This document shows positions 35,961-44,326 of a DNA stretch of 64,000 bases, one piece after another. Numbering within the stretch: the first letter of the stretch is position 1; each line of letters starts with the position of its first letter. The notes beneath the pieces are model-generated. The model was not told where the DNA came from, searched no databases, and worked only from the letters and a program-made list of their open reading frames with translations. Origin of the DNA: Bradyrhizobium sp. WBAH42 (GTDB lineage: Bacteria > Pseudomonadota > Alphaproteobacteria > Rhizobiales > Xanthobacteraceae); contig NZ_CP036533.1 of the NCBI RefSeq assembly GCF_024585265.1, positions 4,039,001 to 4,103,000 of the forward strand. Direction: 5' to 3'. The translations under genes and the position numbers were made by a program.

Positions 35961-36964
35961 ATGATTTCTGGATCGCCTGTGGTCATCACCTGCTCGATCG
36001 CGACGAGGGCGGCGGGCTGCGTGTCACGGACGAATTTCTCAAAGCCTATTTTGCCCGTCCCGAGCTGATGCCGCCGGACGAGGCGTGCCCGGTCGAACGC
36101 CGGCTGCATCGCGAATTGCTCGCCGACCCGCGCCAGGCGGTCAGCGCCGCCGAGATCGCCGCGATCCTCGATGCGGATGCCCGGGAGAATTGGCAGTTCG
36201 TGCTGGCGTTCCGCGATCTTCTGCTGCGGCATCCGACGCTCGAAGCCGCCTATCTTGCCTGGGTGCGCTCAGGGGCGAACGATCTGCCGCCGCTGTTCGT
36301 CAACCAGCTCGTCCACGTCATCCTGCGCAACGCGCTCGATGGCTGCGACGACCCGTTCGTGCTGCGCGCGGCCGAATTGTTCTTCCGGACCCAGCGCGTC
36401 CTGCCGCATGAGCACGCTTTGTTGCTGGGCGACGAGGAGGTCGTCGGCGGCCGGAGCCCGACCCCGGTGCTCTCGCTGATGTCGATGCTGGGCGCCACCA
36501 CCGATGCGGTGGTGGAGGTGCTGGGCGAGGAGAATTCGGAGGAATACTGGCACCGTAGCGATCAGTTCGACATGGCTCTCGACCTGACCGCGGACGGCCG
36601 CGGACCTGTAGCGCTGGCGCAGGCGATGACGCGCTGGGTCGCCCATCTGCTCGGCATCGATGTCGTGATCGAGCCGCTACGGGCGCTGCACGAGGCAAAG
36701 CTGGCGTGGTATGTCGGGCTCGATGCCGATGCCACGAGGCTCGGCGACCGTCTGTGGCACGGCGAAGAGCTCGGCGAGCGCGAGGCCGATCGTGTGCTCG
36801 CGCTGTTCCGGCTGACGTTTGCGGATTCCGGCCGTGCCCTCGACGAGGTCGGGGATGAACCGGTCTACCTGATCCTGTCGATGACGGCGGATCAGAAGCT
36901 CCGGATGAAGCCACAGAATCTGCTGACCGGGCTGCCGGTGAAGCGCCGGGAGATGGCGACATGA
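35957..36964 (+). CDS. DUF6352-type conserved protein
   Basis: Cytoplasmic, mostly helical protein of 335 residues beginning MNDFWIACGHHLLDRDEGGGLRVTDEFLKAYFARPEL. It has conserved-looking acidic and histidine-rich stretches (FRTQRVLPHEHALLLGDEEVV and GEENSEEYWHRSDQFDMALDLT). No known catalytic motif. Overlaps of 4 bases on both sides (ATGA) show translational coupling with the DUF6505 and DUF3305 genes. It accompanies formate dehydrogenase operons; function unknown. Confidence 0.8.
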   Translation: MNDFWIACGHHLLDRDEGGGLRVTDEFLKAYFARPELMPPDEACPVERRLHRELLADPRQAVSAAEIAAILDADARENWQFVLAFRDLLLRHPTLEAAYLAWVRSGANDLPPLFVNQLVHVILRNALDGCDDPFVLRAAELFFRTQRVLPHEHALLLGDEEVVGGRSPTPVLSLMSMLGATTDAVVEVLGEENSEEYWHRSDQFDMALDLTADGRGPVALAQAMTRWVAHLLGIDVVIEPLRALHEAKLAWYVGLDADATRLGDRLWHGEELGEREADRVLALFRLTFADSGRALDEVGDEPVYLILSMTADQKLRMKPQNLLTGLPVKRREMAT

Positions 36965-37476
36965 GCCCTGCGGCATTGCCGTCCCTCTCGATTGCCGTCG
37001 GCGTCGTGGTCGAGCGGCGCAAGGCCGACTCGCCTTGGGTCGATTTCATCTGGCGCGGAATTGCCGTCCTGCCGGACGAGCCGTCGACGCAACCCTGGAC
37101 CGTGCTTCGCGAGCAGGACGGCACGACCCTGTTCTATGCCGGAAGCGCGACGATCGATCTCTATCCGTCGGAAACGGCGCGCTATCGCGACAATCTCGCC
37201 TCCGGCCGTCCGAGCATTTGGATCGTGCTGTCACCCTCGGAGGGCGCCTGGCCCTATGCCGTCACCGCAGTGACCGCCGATCCCGCCGAGGGCGAAGGCT
37301 ATACCGAAGCCGCCGACAATCTCGTCGAGGCCGTGCCGATGCCGGAGGTGCTGCGCGAAGCGATTGAAAGCTTCGTGGCCGAGCACCATGTCGAGCGGGA
37401 ATTCGTCAAGCGCAAGCGGCGCCGCGCCGACCCGGAGGCGCTGGCGCGGCGCGAACATGAAGGCGGACAGGAATGA
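36961..37476 (+). CDS. DUF3305 domain protein
   Basis: Protein of 171 residues. The beta-rich N-terminal part (LSIAVGVVVERRKADSPWVDFIW, WTVLREQDGTTLFYAGSATIDLYPSET) is typical of DUF3305 proteins of formate dehydrogenase loci. The C-terminus is a charged tail, EREFVKRKRRRADPEALARREHEGG. No export signal. It is always paired with DUF3306, as here (4-base overlap), suggesting a two-protein complex. Confidence 0.87.
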   Translation: MSPAALPSLSIAVGVVVERRKADSPWVDFIWRGIAVLPDEPSTQPWTVLREQDGTTLFYAGSATIDLYPSETARYRDNLASGRPSIWIVLSPSEGAWPYAVTAVTADPAEGEGYTEAADNLVEAVPMPEVLREAIESFVAEHHVEREFVKRKRRRADPEALARREHEGGQE

Positions 37477-38084
37477 GTGAGGAGGACTTCCTTGCGCGCT
37501 GGTCCCGCCGCAAACAGCAATCGCGAGCGGAGCCGGCGAAGCCTGCCGCGGCGCAGCCCGCGTCGCCAGCGGAAACCAAAGAGGACGAGACGGAACTCGA
37601 TCTGTCGAGTCTGCCGTCGATCGACGAAATCAATGCTGCCACCGACATCACGGCCTTCCTCGCCAAGGGGATTCCTCGCGACTTGAGCCGTGCGGCTCTT
37701 CGCCGCGCTTGGGCGACCGATCCCGCGATTCGCGACTTCGTCGGGCTTGCGGAGAATGCATGGGACTTCAACGACCCAACGGCGATGCCGGGCTTTGGCC
37801 CGCTGGATTGCTCCTCGGAGGAGCTGGCAGCACTGGTCGATCGCGTTGTCGGCGGCGTCCGGGAGGCGGCCCAGTCTCTCGCCGAGGGATCGATCGAAAC
37901 GGGAAATTCTCCGGCGGAATCGCATCAGGCCGATGCGGGACTTCCTGCCAATGTCGTTGAGCCGCCGGATGAGACGGAGCAGCAGGCAATCGCTGCTGCA
38001 GTGCAACCGCCAGTGGGTGAAACATCTGCGATTTCTGCGGAACCCGTCAGGTCCCGCACGCATGGCGGTGCACTGCCGCGCTGA
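37473..38084 (+). CDS. DUF3306 domain protein
   Basis: Protein of 203 residues. The N-terminus MSEEDFLARWSRRKQQSR is the DUF3306 hallmark. The core (about residues 45-115) contains DLSSLPSIDEINAATDITAFLAKGIPRDLSRAALRRAWATDPAIRDF and the end of the domain AENAWDFNDPTAMPGFGPL. The remaining 80 residues are low-complexity. Last gene of the coupled accessory unit, followed by a 129-base gap before the TorD-like gene. Function unknown. Confidence 0.88.
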   Translation: MSEEDFLARWSRRKQQSRAEPAKPAAAQPASPAETKEDETELDLSSLPSIDEINAATDITAFLAKGIPRDLSRAALRRAWATDPAIRDFVGLAENAWDFNDPTAMPGFGPLDCSSEELAALVDRVVGGVREAAQSLAEGSIETGNSPAESHQADAGLPANVVEPPDETEQQAIAAAVQPPVGETSAISAEPVRSRTHGGALPR

Positions 38085-38213
38085 ACCACGACCAAAGGCT
38101 ATAGGTACAGGCTATGGCGGGCGATTGACCGTTGCTGGAACCGAGATTACGCTGCCTACTGCTTTGTAACAAAAGCGATAATCAAGCAGACGGGACTTGG
38201 ATGGGAGGTCCAC

Positions 38214-38993
38214 GTGCGTGATGACGGACTTGATCGCGCGATCGATGCTGCGGGCGGCATCGCTCAGCTTGCACGCAAAATAGGCATCAGTCAGCCGTCC
38301 GTGTCGAATTGGACCCGTGTGCCCGCACAACGGGTGGTTGCGGTCGAGATGGCGACCGGCGTTTCCCGAAACGATCTGCGGCCCGATCTTTACGGCGAGC
38401 AAGCCGGCTCCGCCGAGTTCGTCGATCCCATCGACGCGGCGCGCGCGCGCGAATACGCGCTGCTGGCGGTGCTGCTGTCTGCGCCTCCGTCGAAGCGTCT
38501 GCTCGATCAACTCGCCGCGTTGAGCGGTGACGCGACGCCGCTCGGGCGCGCGCATGCGGCGCTCGCCGACGTCGCCTCGAGCACCGTCCCGGCCAAAGTC
38601 GAGCGGGAATATTTCGACCTGTTCGTCGGGCTCGGCCGTGGTGAATTGCTGCCCTATGCCTCCTATTATCTCACGGGCTTTCTCAACGAACGGCCCTTGT
38701 CGCGCTTGCGCGGCGACCTGTTGACGCTCGGCATCGAGCGTATCGCCAACAATTCCGAACCCGAAGATCACGCCGCCATCCTGTGCGAGATCATGTCGGG
38801 TCTTGCCGATGGCCGCTTCGATGCCGCGCCCGAGGCGCAGCGTGCCTTCTTCGAAAAGCATGTTTCGCCCTGGATGGGGCGGCTGTTCGCCGACATGGAG
38901 AACGCGGGAGATGCCCGTTTCTATCGCGCAGTCGGTGCGCTCGGCCGCACCTTCATCGAAATCGAGACGGAAGCATTCACATTCGCCAGCTGA
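38214..38993 (+). CDS. TorD-family molecular chaperone with N-terminal Cro/YdaS-like helix-turn-helix
   Basis: Protein of 259 residues with two parts. Residues 1-60 form a helix-turn-helix (LDRAIDAAGGIAQLARKIGISQPSVSNWTRVPAQRVVAVEMATGVSRNDLRPDLYG), resembling the YdaS antitoxin/Cro family. Residues 75-255 are an all-helical TorD/DmsD domain (YFDLFVGLGRGELLPYASYYLTGFLNERPL, EDHAAILCEIMSGLADG, FFEKHVSPWMGRLFADM). TorD proteins bind Tat signal peptides of molybdoenzymes and hold them until the cofactor is inserted. GTG start with GGGAGG 8 bases upstream. The head suggests that the chaperone may also sense or regulate. Confidence 0.9.
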   Translation: MRDDGLDRAIDAAGGIAQLARKIGISQPSVSNWTRVPAQRVVAVEMATGVSRNDLRPDLYGEQAGSAEFVDPIDAARAREYALLAVLLSAPPSKRLLDQLAALSGDATPLGRAHAALADVASSTVPAKVEREYFDLFVGLGRGELLPYASYYLTGFLNERPLSRLRGDLLTLGIERIANNSEPEDHAAILCEIMSGLADGRFDAAPEAQRAFFEKHVSPWMGRLFADMENAGDARFYRAVGALGRTFIEIETEAFTFAS

Positions 38994-39022
38994 CCGAGGC
39001 GCTTCGGTCCGGGAGAGATGCG

Positions 39023-39232
39023 ATGAGTGACGAGACGAAAGCAAAGGTCGGACGCCGCGATTTCCTTCGCAAGGTCGGCTTGGGCACGGCCGGTGTCGGC
39101 GCGACGCTTGCGACGCCCTTGGTCGGGTCTGCCCAGGCCGACAGCGAAACCAACGATGACAAGCGCAAGGCGCGCTACAAGGAATCCGATCACGTCAAGA
39201 CGTTCTACCGCGTCAACCGTTATCCGGCTTGA
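39023..39232 (+). CDS. Small Tat-signal formate dehydrogenase accessory protein (FdhX-like)
   Basis: Product of 69 residues that is almost only a twin-arginine signal: GRRDFLRKVGLGTAGVGATLATPLVGSAQA followed by about 33 charged residues (NDDKRKARYKESDHVKTFYRVNRYP). Such mini-proteins sit directly before the alpha subunit in fdhXABC-type operons. A role in export or assembly is presumed. GAGAG precedes the ATG at 39023, and fdhA begins 15 bases after its stop. Confidence 0.85.
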   Translation: MSDETKAKVGRRDFLRKVGLGTAGVGATLATPLVGSAQADSETNDDKRKARYKESDHVKTFYRVNRYPA

Positions 39233-39247
39233 GAGGGGAGGCTGCCC

Positions 39248-42190
39248 GTGCTTATCAAGCGAACACACCAGCGTTCCGATCGCCGAGGTTCCGTGGCCGA
39301 ATCCCTTGCGGGCCAAGGCGGGGGAGTTGATCGCCGCACATTCCTGCGCAAGTCGGGCCTCGCCGGCGGCGCGCTCGCCGCGCTCGGGGCCATGCCGGTC
39401 GGCAACGTGCGCAAGGCGGAGGCGGCCGCAGCCGGCCCGCTCGCGGCCGGCGCCACCGTCAAGAAGAGCATCTGTACCCATTGCGCCGTGGGCTGCACGG
39501 TGACGGCGGAAGTGCTCAACGGCGTCTGGATCGGGCAGGAGCCGAGCTGGGATTCGCCGATCAACCGCGGCTCGCATTGCGCCAAGGGCGCGTCAGTGCG
39601 CGAGCTCGTGCACAGCGATCGCCGCCTGCGCTATCCGATGAAGCTGGTGAACGGGCAGTGGACGCGCGTGTCGTGGGACACGGCGGTGAACGAGATCGGC
39701 GACAAGCTGCTGCAGGTTCGCGAGAAGTCGGGCAGCGATTCCGTCTATTGGCTGGGCTCGGCCAAGATGACCAACGAAGGGGCCTACCTGTTCCGCAAGT
39801 TCGGCGCGTTCTGGGGCACCAACAACACCGATCACCAGGCGCGGATTTGCCACTCCACCACCGTCACCGGCGTCGCCAATACCTGGGGCTATGGCGCGAT
39901 GACGAACAGCATCAACGACATGCGCAACTCCAAGACGATGCTGTTCATCGGCAGCAACGCGGCGGAAGCGCATCCCGTCAGCATGCAGCACCTGCTCGAA
40001 TCCAAGGAGATCAACAAGGCGAATTTCATCGTCTTCGATCCGCGTCTGACCCGCACCGCGGCACATGCCACCGAATATGTCCGGATCCGTCCCGGCACCG
40101 ACATTCCCGTGCTCTACGGCATGATGTGGCACATCCTGAAGAACGGCTGGGAGGACAAGGAATTCATTGCCCAGCGCGTCTACGGTTTCGACGACCTGCG
40201 CAAGGAGGTCGAGAAATGGAATCCGCAGGAGGTCGAGCGCGTCACCGGCGTGCCCGCCGCGCAGCTCGAGCGCGTCGCCAAGACGTTCGCGACGGTCAAG
40301 CCCGCGACCATCATCTGGTGCATGGGCCAGACCCAGCACACGGTCGGCACCGCCAACGTGAGGGCGAGCTGCATCGCGCTGCTGATGACGGGCAACGTCG
40401 GCAAGGCCGGGGCCGGCGCCAACATTCTGCGCGGCCATGACAACGTGCAGGGCGCGACCGACGTCGGCCTCGATATCGTGACGTTGCCGTTCTACTACGG
40501 CCTCGCGGAGGGCGCCTGGAAGCACTGGTCCCGGGTCTGGGAGGTCGATTACGACTATCTCGTCTCCCGCTTCGACGAGAAGAAGCAGATGGAAACGCCA
40601 GGCATCCCGCTCACGCGGTGGTTCGATGCCGCGCTGTTGCCCAAGGCCGACATCGCGCAGAAGGACAACGTCAAGGCCGTGTTCGTGCAAGGCCACGCCA
40701 GCAACAGCATCACGCGCATTCCCGAATCGCTGAAGGGCCTGAAGGCGCTGGAACTGCTGGTGATCGCGGATCCGCACCCGACCACCTGGGCGGCCCTGGC
40801 GGTCGAGGCCGGGCGCAAGGACGGCGTCTATATCCTGCCCGTGGCCACGCAGTTCGAATGCACTGGATCGCGCGTCGCCTCCAACCGCTCGATGCAATGG
40901 GGCGAGCAGATCGTCAAGCCGATCTTCGAATCCAAGGACGACCTCGAGATCATCTATTTGATGGCGAAGAAGTTCGGCTTCGCCGACAAGATGTTCAAGA
41001 ACATCAAGGTCGAGAACAATCTCCCGGTCGCCGAGGACGTGCTGCGCGAGATCAACCGTGGAAGCTGGTCGACCGGTTATTGCGGCCAGTCGCCGGAGCG
41101 CATCAAGGCGCATATGAAGAACCAGCACAAGTTCGACCTGGTGACGATGCGCGCGCCCAAGGACGATCCGGAAGTCGGCGGCGATTATTACGGTCTGCCT
41201 TGGCCGTGTTGGGGCTCGCCCGAGGTGAAGCATCCCGGCTCGCCGCTGCTCTACAACAACGATCTGCACGTCATGGACGGCGGCGGCGCATTCCGCCCGC
41301 GCTTCGGCATCGAACGCGAGGAGAAGCTGCCGGACGGCACGACGCGCAAGGTGAGCCTGCTCGCCGACAAGTCCTTCTCCAAGGGCTCGGAGATCGAGGA
41401 CGGCTATCCCGAGTTCACGCTGGCAAGCCTGAAGAAGCTCGGTTGGGACAAGGATCTCACCGAGGCTGAAATGGCGACGATCCAGCGGGTCAACGCGGCC
41501 AATCCGGATGCGGTGTCCTGGGCGCTCGACCTCTCCGGCGGCATCCAGCGCGTCGCGCTGAAGCATGGCTGCGTGCCGTTCGGCAACGGCAAGGCGCGCA
41601 TGAATGCGTTCGGTCTGCCGGATCCGATCCCGGTGCATCGCGAGCCGATCTACACGCCGCGCGTCGACCTCGTCGAGAAATATCCGACCTTGCCCGACGC
41701 CAAGCAGTTCCGCCTGCCCAACATCGGCTTCTCGGTGCAGAAGGCGGCGGTGGAGAAGGGGATCGCCAAGCAGTTCCCGCTGATCCTGTCCTCCGGGCGT
41801 CTCGTCGAATACGAAGGCGGCGGCGAGGAAACCCGCACCAATCCGTGGCTCGCCGAATTGCAGCAGGACATGTTCATCGAGATCAGCCCGGCCGATGCCG
41901 CCGATCGCGGCATCAAGGACGGCGGCTGGGTCTGGGTGAGCGGCGCCGAGAACAATTCCCGTGCCCGGATGAAGGCGCTGGTGACCGAACGCGTCGGCAA
42001 GGGCGTCGCCTGGATGCCGTTCCATTTCGGCGGCTGGCTCGGCGGCAACGACCTGCGCAAGAACTATCCCGCCGGCACCGATCCGATCGTGCTGGGCGAG
42101 AGCGCCAACACGATCACGAGCTACGGCTACGATCCTGCAACGGGCATGCAGGAGCCGAAGGTCACGCTTTGTCAGATCGTCGCAGCCTGA
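39248..42190 (+). CDS. fdhA: Formate dehydrogenase, molybdopterin alpha subunit (cysteine type, Tat-exported)
   Basis: Catalytic subunit of 980 residues that oxidises formate to CO2 on the periplasmic side. Tat signal RRTFLRKSGLAGG starts at residue 29. The N-terminal [4Fe-4S] ligands are Cys76, Cys79, Cys83 and Cys111, with Lys113 as the electron-relay residue. Cys201 in ARICHSTTV replaces the selenocysteine of E. coli FdnG/FdoG and should bind the Mo/W. The bis-MGD domains follow (AMTNSINDM, GSNAAEAHPVSM, FDPRLTRTAAHA), and the C-terminal dinucleotide domain begins near residue 840. GTG start with GGGAGG upstream. It forms a membrane complex with the next two gene products. Confidence 0.97.
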   Translation: MLIKRTHQRSDRRGSVAESLAGQGGGVDRRTFLRKSGLAGGALAALGAMPVGNVRKAEAAAAGPLAAGATVKKSICTHCAVGCTVTAEVLNGVWIGQEPSWDSPINRGSHCAKGASVRELVHSDRRLRYPMKLVNGQWTRVSWDTAVNEIGDKLLQVREKSGSDSVYWLGSAKMTNEGAYLFRKFGAFWGTNNTDHQARICHSTTVTGVANTWGYGAMTNSINDMRNSKTMLFIGSNAAEAHPVSMQHLLESKEINKANFIVFDPRLTRTAAHATEYVRIRPGTDIPVLYGMMWHILKNGWEDKEFIAQRVYGFDDLRKEVEKWNPQEVERVTGVPAAQLERVAKTFATVKPATIIWCMGQTQHTVGTANVRASCIALLMTGNVGKAGAGANILRGHDNVQGATDVGLDIVTLPFYYGLAEGAWKHWSRVWEVDYDYLVSRFDEKKQMETPGIPLTRWFDAALLPKADIAQKDNVKAVFVQGHASNSITRIPESLKGLKALELLVIADPHPTTWAALAVEAGRKDGVYILPVATQFECTGSRVASNRSMQWGEQIVKPIFESKDDLEIIYLMAKKFGFADKMFKNIKVENNLPVAEDVLREINRGSWSTGYCGQSPERIKAHMKNQHKFDLVTMRAPKDDPEVGGDYYGLPWPCWGSPEVKHPGSPLLYNNDLHVMDGGGAFRPRFGIEREEKLPDGTTRKVSLLADKSFSKGSEIEDGYPEFTLASLKKLGWDKDLTEAEMATIQRVNAANPDAVSWALDLSGGIQRVALKHGCVPFGNGKARMNAFGLPDPIPVHREPIYTPRVDLVEKYPTLPDAKQFRLPNIGFSVQKAAVEKGIAKQFPLILSSGRLVEYEGGGEETRTNPWLAELQQDMFIEISPADAADRGIKDGGWVWVSGAENNSRARMKALVTERVGKGVAWMPFHFGGWLGGNDLRKNYPAGTDPIVLGESANTITSYGYDPATGMQEPKVTLCQIVAA

Positions 42191-42203
42191 GAGGAGCACG
42201 CAC

Positions 42204-42800
42204 ATGGCTCGGATGAAATTTCTCTGCGACGCTGATCGCTGCATCGAGTGCAACGCCTGCGTCACCGCCTGCAAGAACGAGCACGAGGTGCCCTGGGGCA
42301 TCAACCGGCGGCGCGTCGTCACCATCAACGACGGCAAGCCGGGCGAGCGCTCGATCTCGATGGCCTGCATGCACTGCACGGACGCGCCCTGCGCGGCCGT
42401 GTGTCCGGTGAACTGCTTCTACACCACGGCCGATGCGGTGGTGCTGCACTCCAAGGACCTCTGCATCGGTTGCGGCTATTGCTTCTACGCCTGTCCGTTC
42501 GGCGCGCCGCAATATCCGAAGGTCGGAAACTTCGGCTCGCGCGGCAAGATGGACAAATGCACCTATTGCGCCGGCGGCCCGGAGGCCGACGGCAGCAAGG
42601 AGGAATACGAGAAATACGGTGCGAACCGGCTGGCCGAAGGCAAGCTGCCGCTGTGTGCCGAGATGTGCTCGACCAAGTCCTTGCTTGCCGGCGACGGCGA
42701 GATCATCGCGCAGATTTACAAGGAGCGCGTCATGAAGCGCGGCTACGGCTCGGGTGCGTGGGGCTGGAAGACCGCATATCGCGAGACAATCGAGTCCTGA
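42204..42800 (+). CDS. fdhB: Formate dehydrogenase iron-sulfur (beta) subunit
   Basis: Electron-transfer subunit of 198 residues with sixteen cysteines arranged for four [4Fe-4S] clusters: CDADRCIECNACVTACKNEH, CMHCTDAPCAAVCPVNC, CIGCGYCFYACPFGAP, and CTYCAG with CAEMCSTKSLL. It passes electrons from the Mo subunit to the cytochrome b. It is shorter than FdnH and lacks the C-terminal membrane anchor, as in FDH3-type beta subunits. It has no signal peptide and is probably exported with the alpha subunit. It lies 13 bases after fdhA. Confidence 0.96.
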   Translation: MARMKFLCDADRCIECNACVTACKNEHEVPWGINRRRVVTINDGKPGERSISMACMHCTDAPCAAVCPVNCFYTTADAVVLHSKDLCIGCGYCFYACPFGAPQYPKVGNFGSRGKMDKCTYCAGGPEADGSKEEYEKYGANRLAEGKLPLCAEMCSTKSLLAGDGEIIAQIYKERVMKRGYGSGAWGWKTAYRETIES

Positions 42801-42840
42801 CGTGGGCAGCTGACGGGCGCGCAAGACCGGGGAGGACGTG

Positions 42841-43842
42841 ATGGCGTCGTTTGGAAGGTTCGTTCGTCTGGCGCTGGGCGCCTGGGCGCTGCTTCTGTTG
42901 GTGAGCATGGCGCCCGCGAGCGCTCAGCAGGTCAACCCGACAGCGAGCTCGGTCAAGGAGCAGCAGCTCCTGCAGGAGCTCAACCGGATCCAGGGCCGCG
43001 TCAGTATTCCCGATCAGCGCTCCGGCGTGCTCGAGCAGCCGCAGGGACGGGAATGGCGGGAATTCCGCAATGTGACGCTGCGCTGGATCGGCGGCATCGC
43101 CATCCTCGGCGCGATCGCGGCCGTCGTGATCTTCTATCTCACCGTCGGGATGGTGCGTCTCGAAGCCGGACGGTCCGGCCGCACCATCGTGCGCTTCAAC
43201 GCCTTCGAGCGGTTCGTGCACTGGCTGACGGCGACCTGCTTCATCGTGCTGGCCATTTCCGGGCTGAACATCACGTTCGGCCGGCCGCTCTTGCTGCCGC
43301 TGATCGGTTTCGAAGCGTTCTCGGAATGGTCGCAATGGGCCAAGTACGCGCACAATTATCTGAGCTTCCCGTTCACTCTCGGCGTCGTCCTGATCTTCCT
43401 GATGTGGATCGGCGGCAATATCCCGAACAAGGTGGATATCGAATGGGCCAAGCGCGGCGGCGGGCTGATCGGACATGACCATCCGCCGGCTTACCGCTTT
43501 AACGGCGGCCAGAAGATGATCTACTGGATCGTCGTGATCGGCGGCGCACTGGTCGCAGCGTCGGGCTACGCGCTGATGTTCCCGTTCTACGGCACGGGGA
43601 TCGAGGGCATGCAAATGGCCCAGATCGTTCACTCCATCGTGGCGGTCCTGTTCGTCGCGGCGATGATCGGGCACATCTATATCGGCACGATCGGCATGGA
43701 AGGCGCGTTCGAGGCCATGGGCTCGGGCGAAGTCGACGTCAACTGGGCGCGCGAGCACCATAGCCTCTGGCTCGACGAGCAGAAGGCGCGAACGGGACCG
43801 AACGACGGGCAGCCGCAACCCGCGACCGCAGCGGCCGAATAG
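42841..43842 (+). CDS. fdhC: Formate dehydrogenase gamma subunit (cytochrome b)
   Basis: Membrane subunit of 333 residues that transfers electrons to quinone. A signal-like segment (about residues 8-28) precedes a periplasmic stretch of 50 residues, then a membrane span near 80. The four-helix cytochrome b core follows, with histidines for two b haems: FERFVHWLTATCF near residue 124, KYAHNYLSF near 170, and the later VHSIVAV and MIGHIYIG. The extra N-terminal span relative to E. coli FdoI is normal for this subgroup. ATG 42841 has GGGGAGG 5 bases upstream; an in-frame GTG lies directly before it. Confidence 0.95.
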   Translation: MASFGRFVRLALGAWALLLLVSMAPASAQQVNPTASSVKEQQLLQELNRIQGRVSIPDQRSGVLEQPQGREWREFRNVTLRWIGGIAILGAIAAVVIFYLTVGMVRLEAGRSGRTIVRFNAFERFVHWLTATCFIVLAISGLNITFGRPLLLPLIGFEAFSEWSQWAKYAHNYLSFPFTLGVVLIFLMWIGGNIPNKVDIEWAKRGGGLIGHDHPPAYRFNGGQKMIYWIVVIGGALVAASGYALMFPFYGTGIEGMQMAQIVHSIVAVLFVAAMIGHIYIGTIGMEGAFEAMGSGEVDVNWAREHHSLWLDEQKARTGPNDGQPQPATAAAE

Positions 43843-43867
43843 GGGGTTCTTGCGCGGCCGCGCCGGA

Positions 43868-44071
43868 CTACCGCGCCGGCTCTTTCGCAAACAAGACGGA
43901 GCGATCCTGCAGCTCCTGCTCGGGAAGCTGGTCGGCCTTTCCTGTCTGCATGTCTTGAATGGACGCCATGCCATGCTGACCGAAATGAGGCACGGCCTGC
44001 GGCCTGAACACGCTGTTGGCCGCACCGGCGAGAAGCATGGCTGCAATAAGCGAGAGCATGAGGAGTTTCAT
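43868..44071 (-). CDS. Small secreted or membrane-anchored protein of unknown function
   Basis: Product of 67 residues. The hydrophobic N-terminus MKLLMLSLIAAMLLAGAANSVF is a signal peptide or anchor. The mature tail (RPQAVPHFGQHGMASIQDMQTGKADQLPEQELQDRSVLFAKEP) contains two histidines and no cysteine. GAAAC precedes the ATG at 44071. The open frame continues 19 residues upstream but without the signal at its start. It is convergent with fdhC, 25 bases away. I do not recognise it. Confidence 0.6.
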   Translation of the reverse strand: MKLLMLSLIAAMLLAGAANSVFRPQAVPHFGQHGMASIQDMQTGKADQLPEQELQDRSVLFAKEPAR

Positions 44072-44281
44072 GCGCGTCTCCGTCTGCCATCTCCACCCGG
44101 CACGATGAATACATCCGGATCGTCGCATCCGATGTGAGCCGCTTCACAGCGATCGGTTCCACTTGCGTGGAGACGGAGCCTGCTCTGGAAGCCGAATTCT
44201 TCCATCAGGCCAGCCATTTGGCTCCCATTCCGTCGGTTCGTCAGGCGTCAGCGCGAAACTGGTTCCAGGTCTTGCTCTTGT

Positions 44282-44313
44282 CAGTATGAGAAATCTTGAT
44301 AAACGTCATACTG
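44282..44313 (+). promoter_or_regulatory. NikR operator (CAGTATGA-N16-TCATACTG)
   Basis: GTATGA at 44284-44289 and TCATAC at 44306-44311 are separated by exactly 16 bases, the E. coli-type NikR recognition sequence, and the dyad extends to 8 perfect bases per arm. It ends 13 bases before the ATG of the nickel/cobalt permease, so it must overlap the promoter or the transcription start. Nickel-loaded NikR bound here would shut off the permease and the TonB receptor downstream. The rest of the 255-base gap (44072-44326) shows no gene or riboswitch-like box. Confidence 0.9.
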
Positions 44314-44326
44314 TAAAGGCGGGCGA

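Noticed and set aside
38160..38176. Imperfect palindrome GCTTTGTAACAAAAGC before the TorD gene
   Set aside because: The arms differ by one base in length, and AT-rich dyads of this quality are expected by chance. Noted only because the downstream protein has a DNA-binding head.
39593..42379. 928-codon open frame on the minus strand across fdhA
   Set aside because: It is the mirror of the GC-rich fdhA and fdhB genes, has no family resemblance and runs through two plus-strand genes. fdhA itself has full molybdoenzyme motifs.
44072..44326. Cobalamin riboswitch before the NiCoT/TonB operon
   Set aside because: No B12-box-like sequence or suitable stem series is visible. The perfect NikR site explains the regulation.
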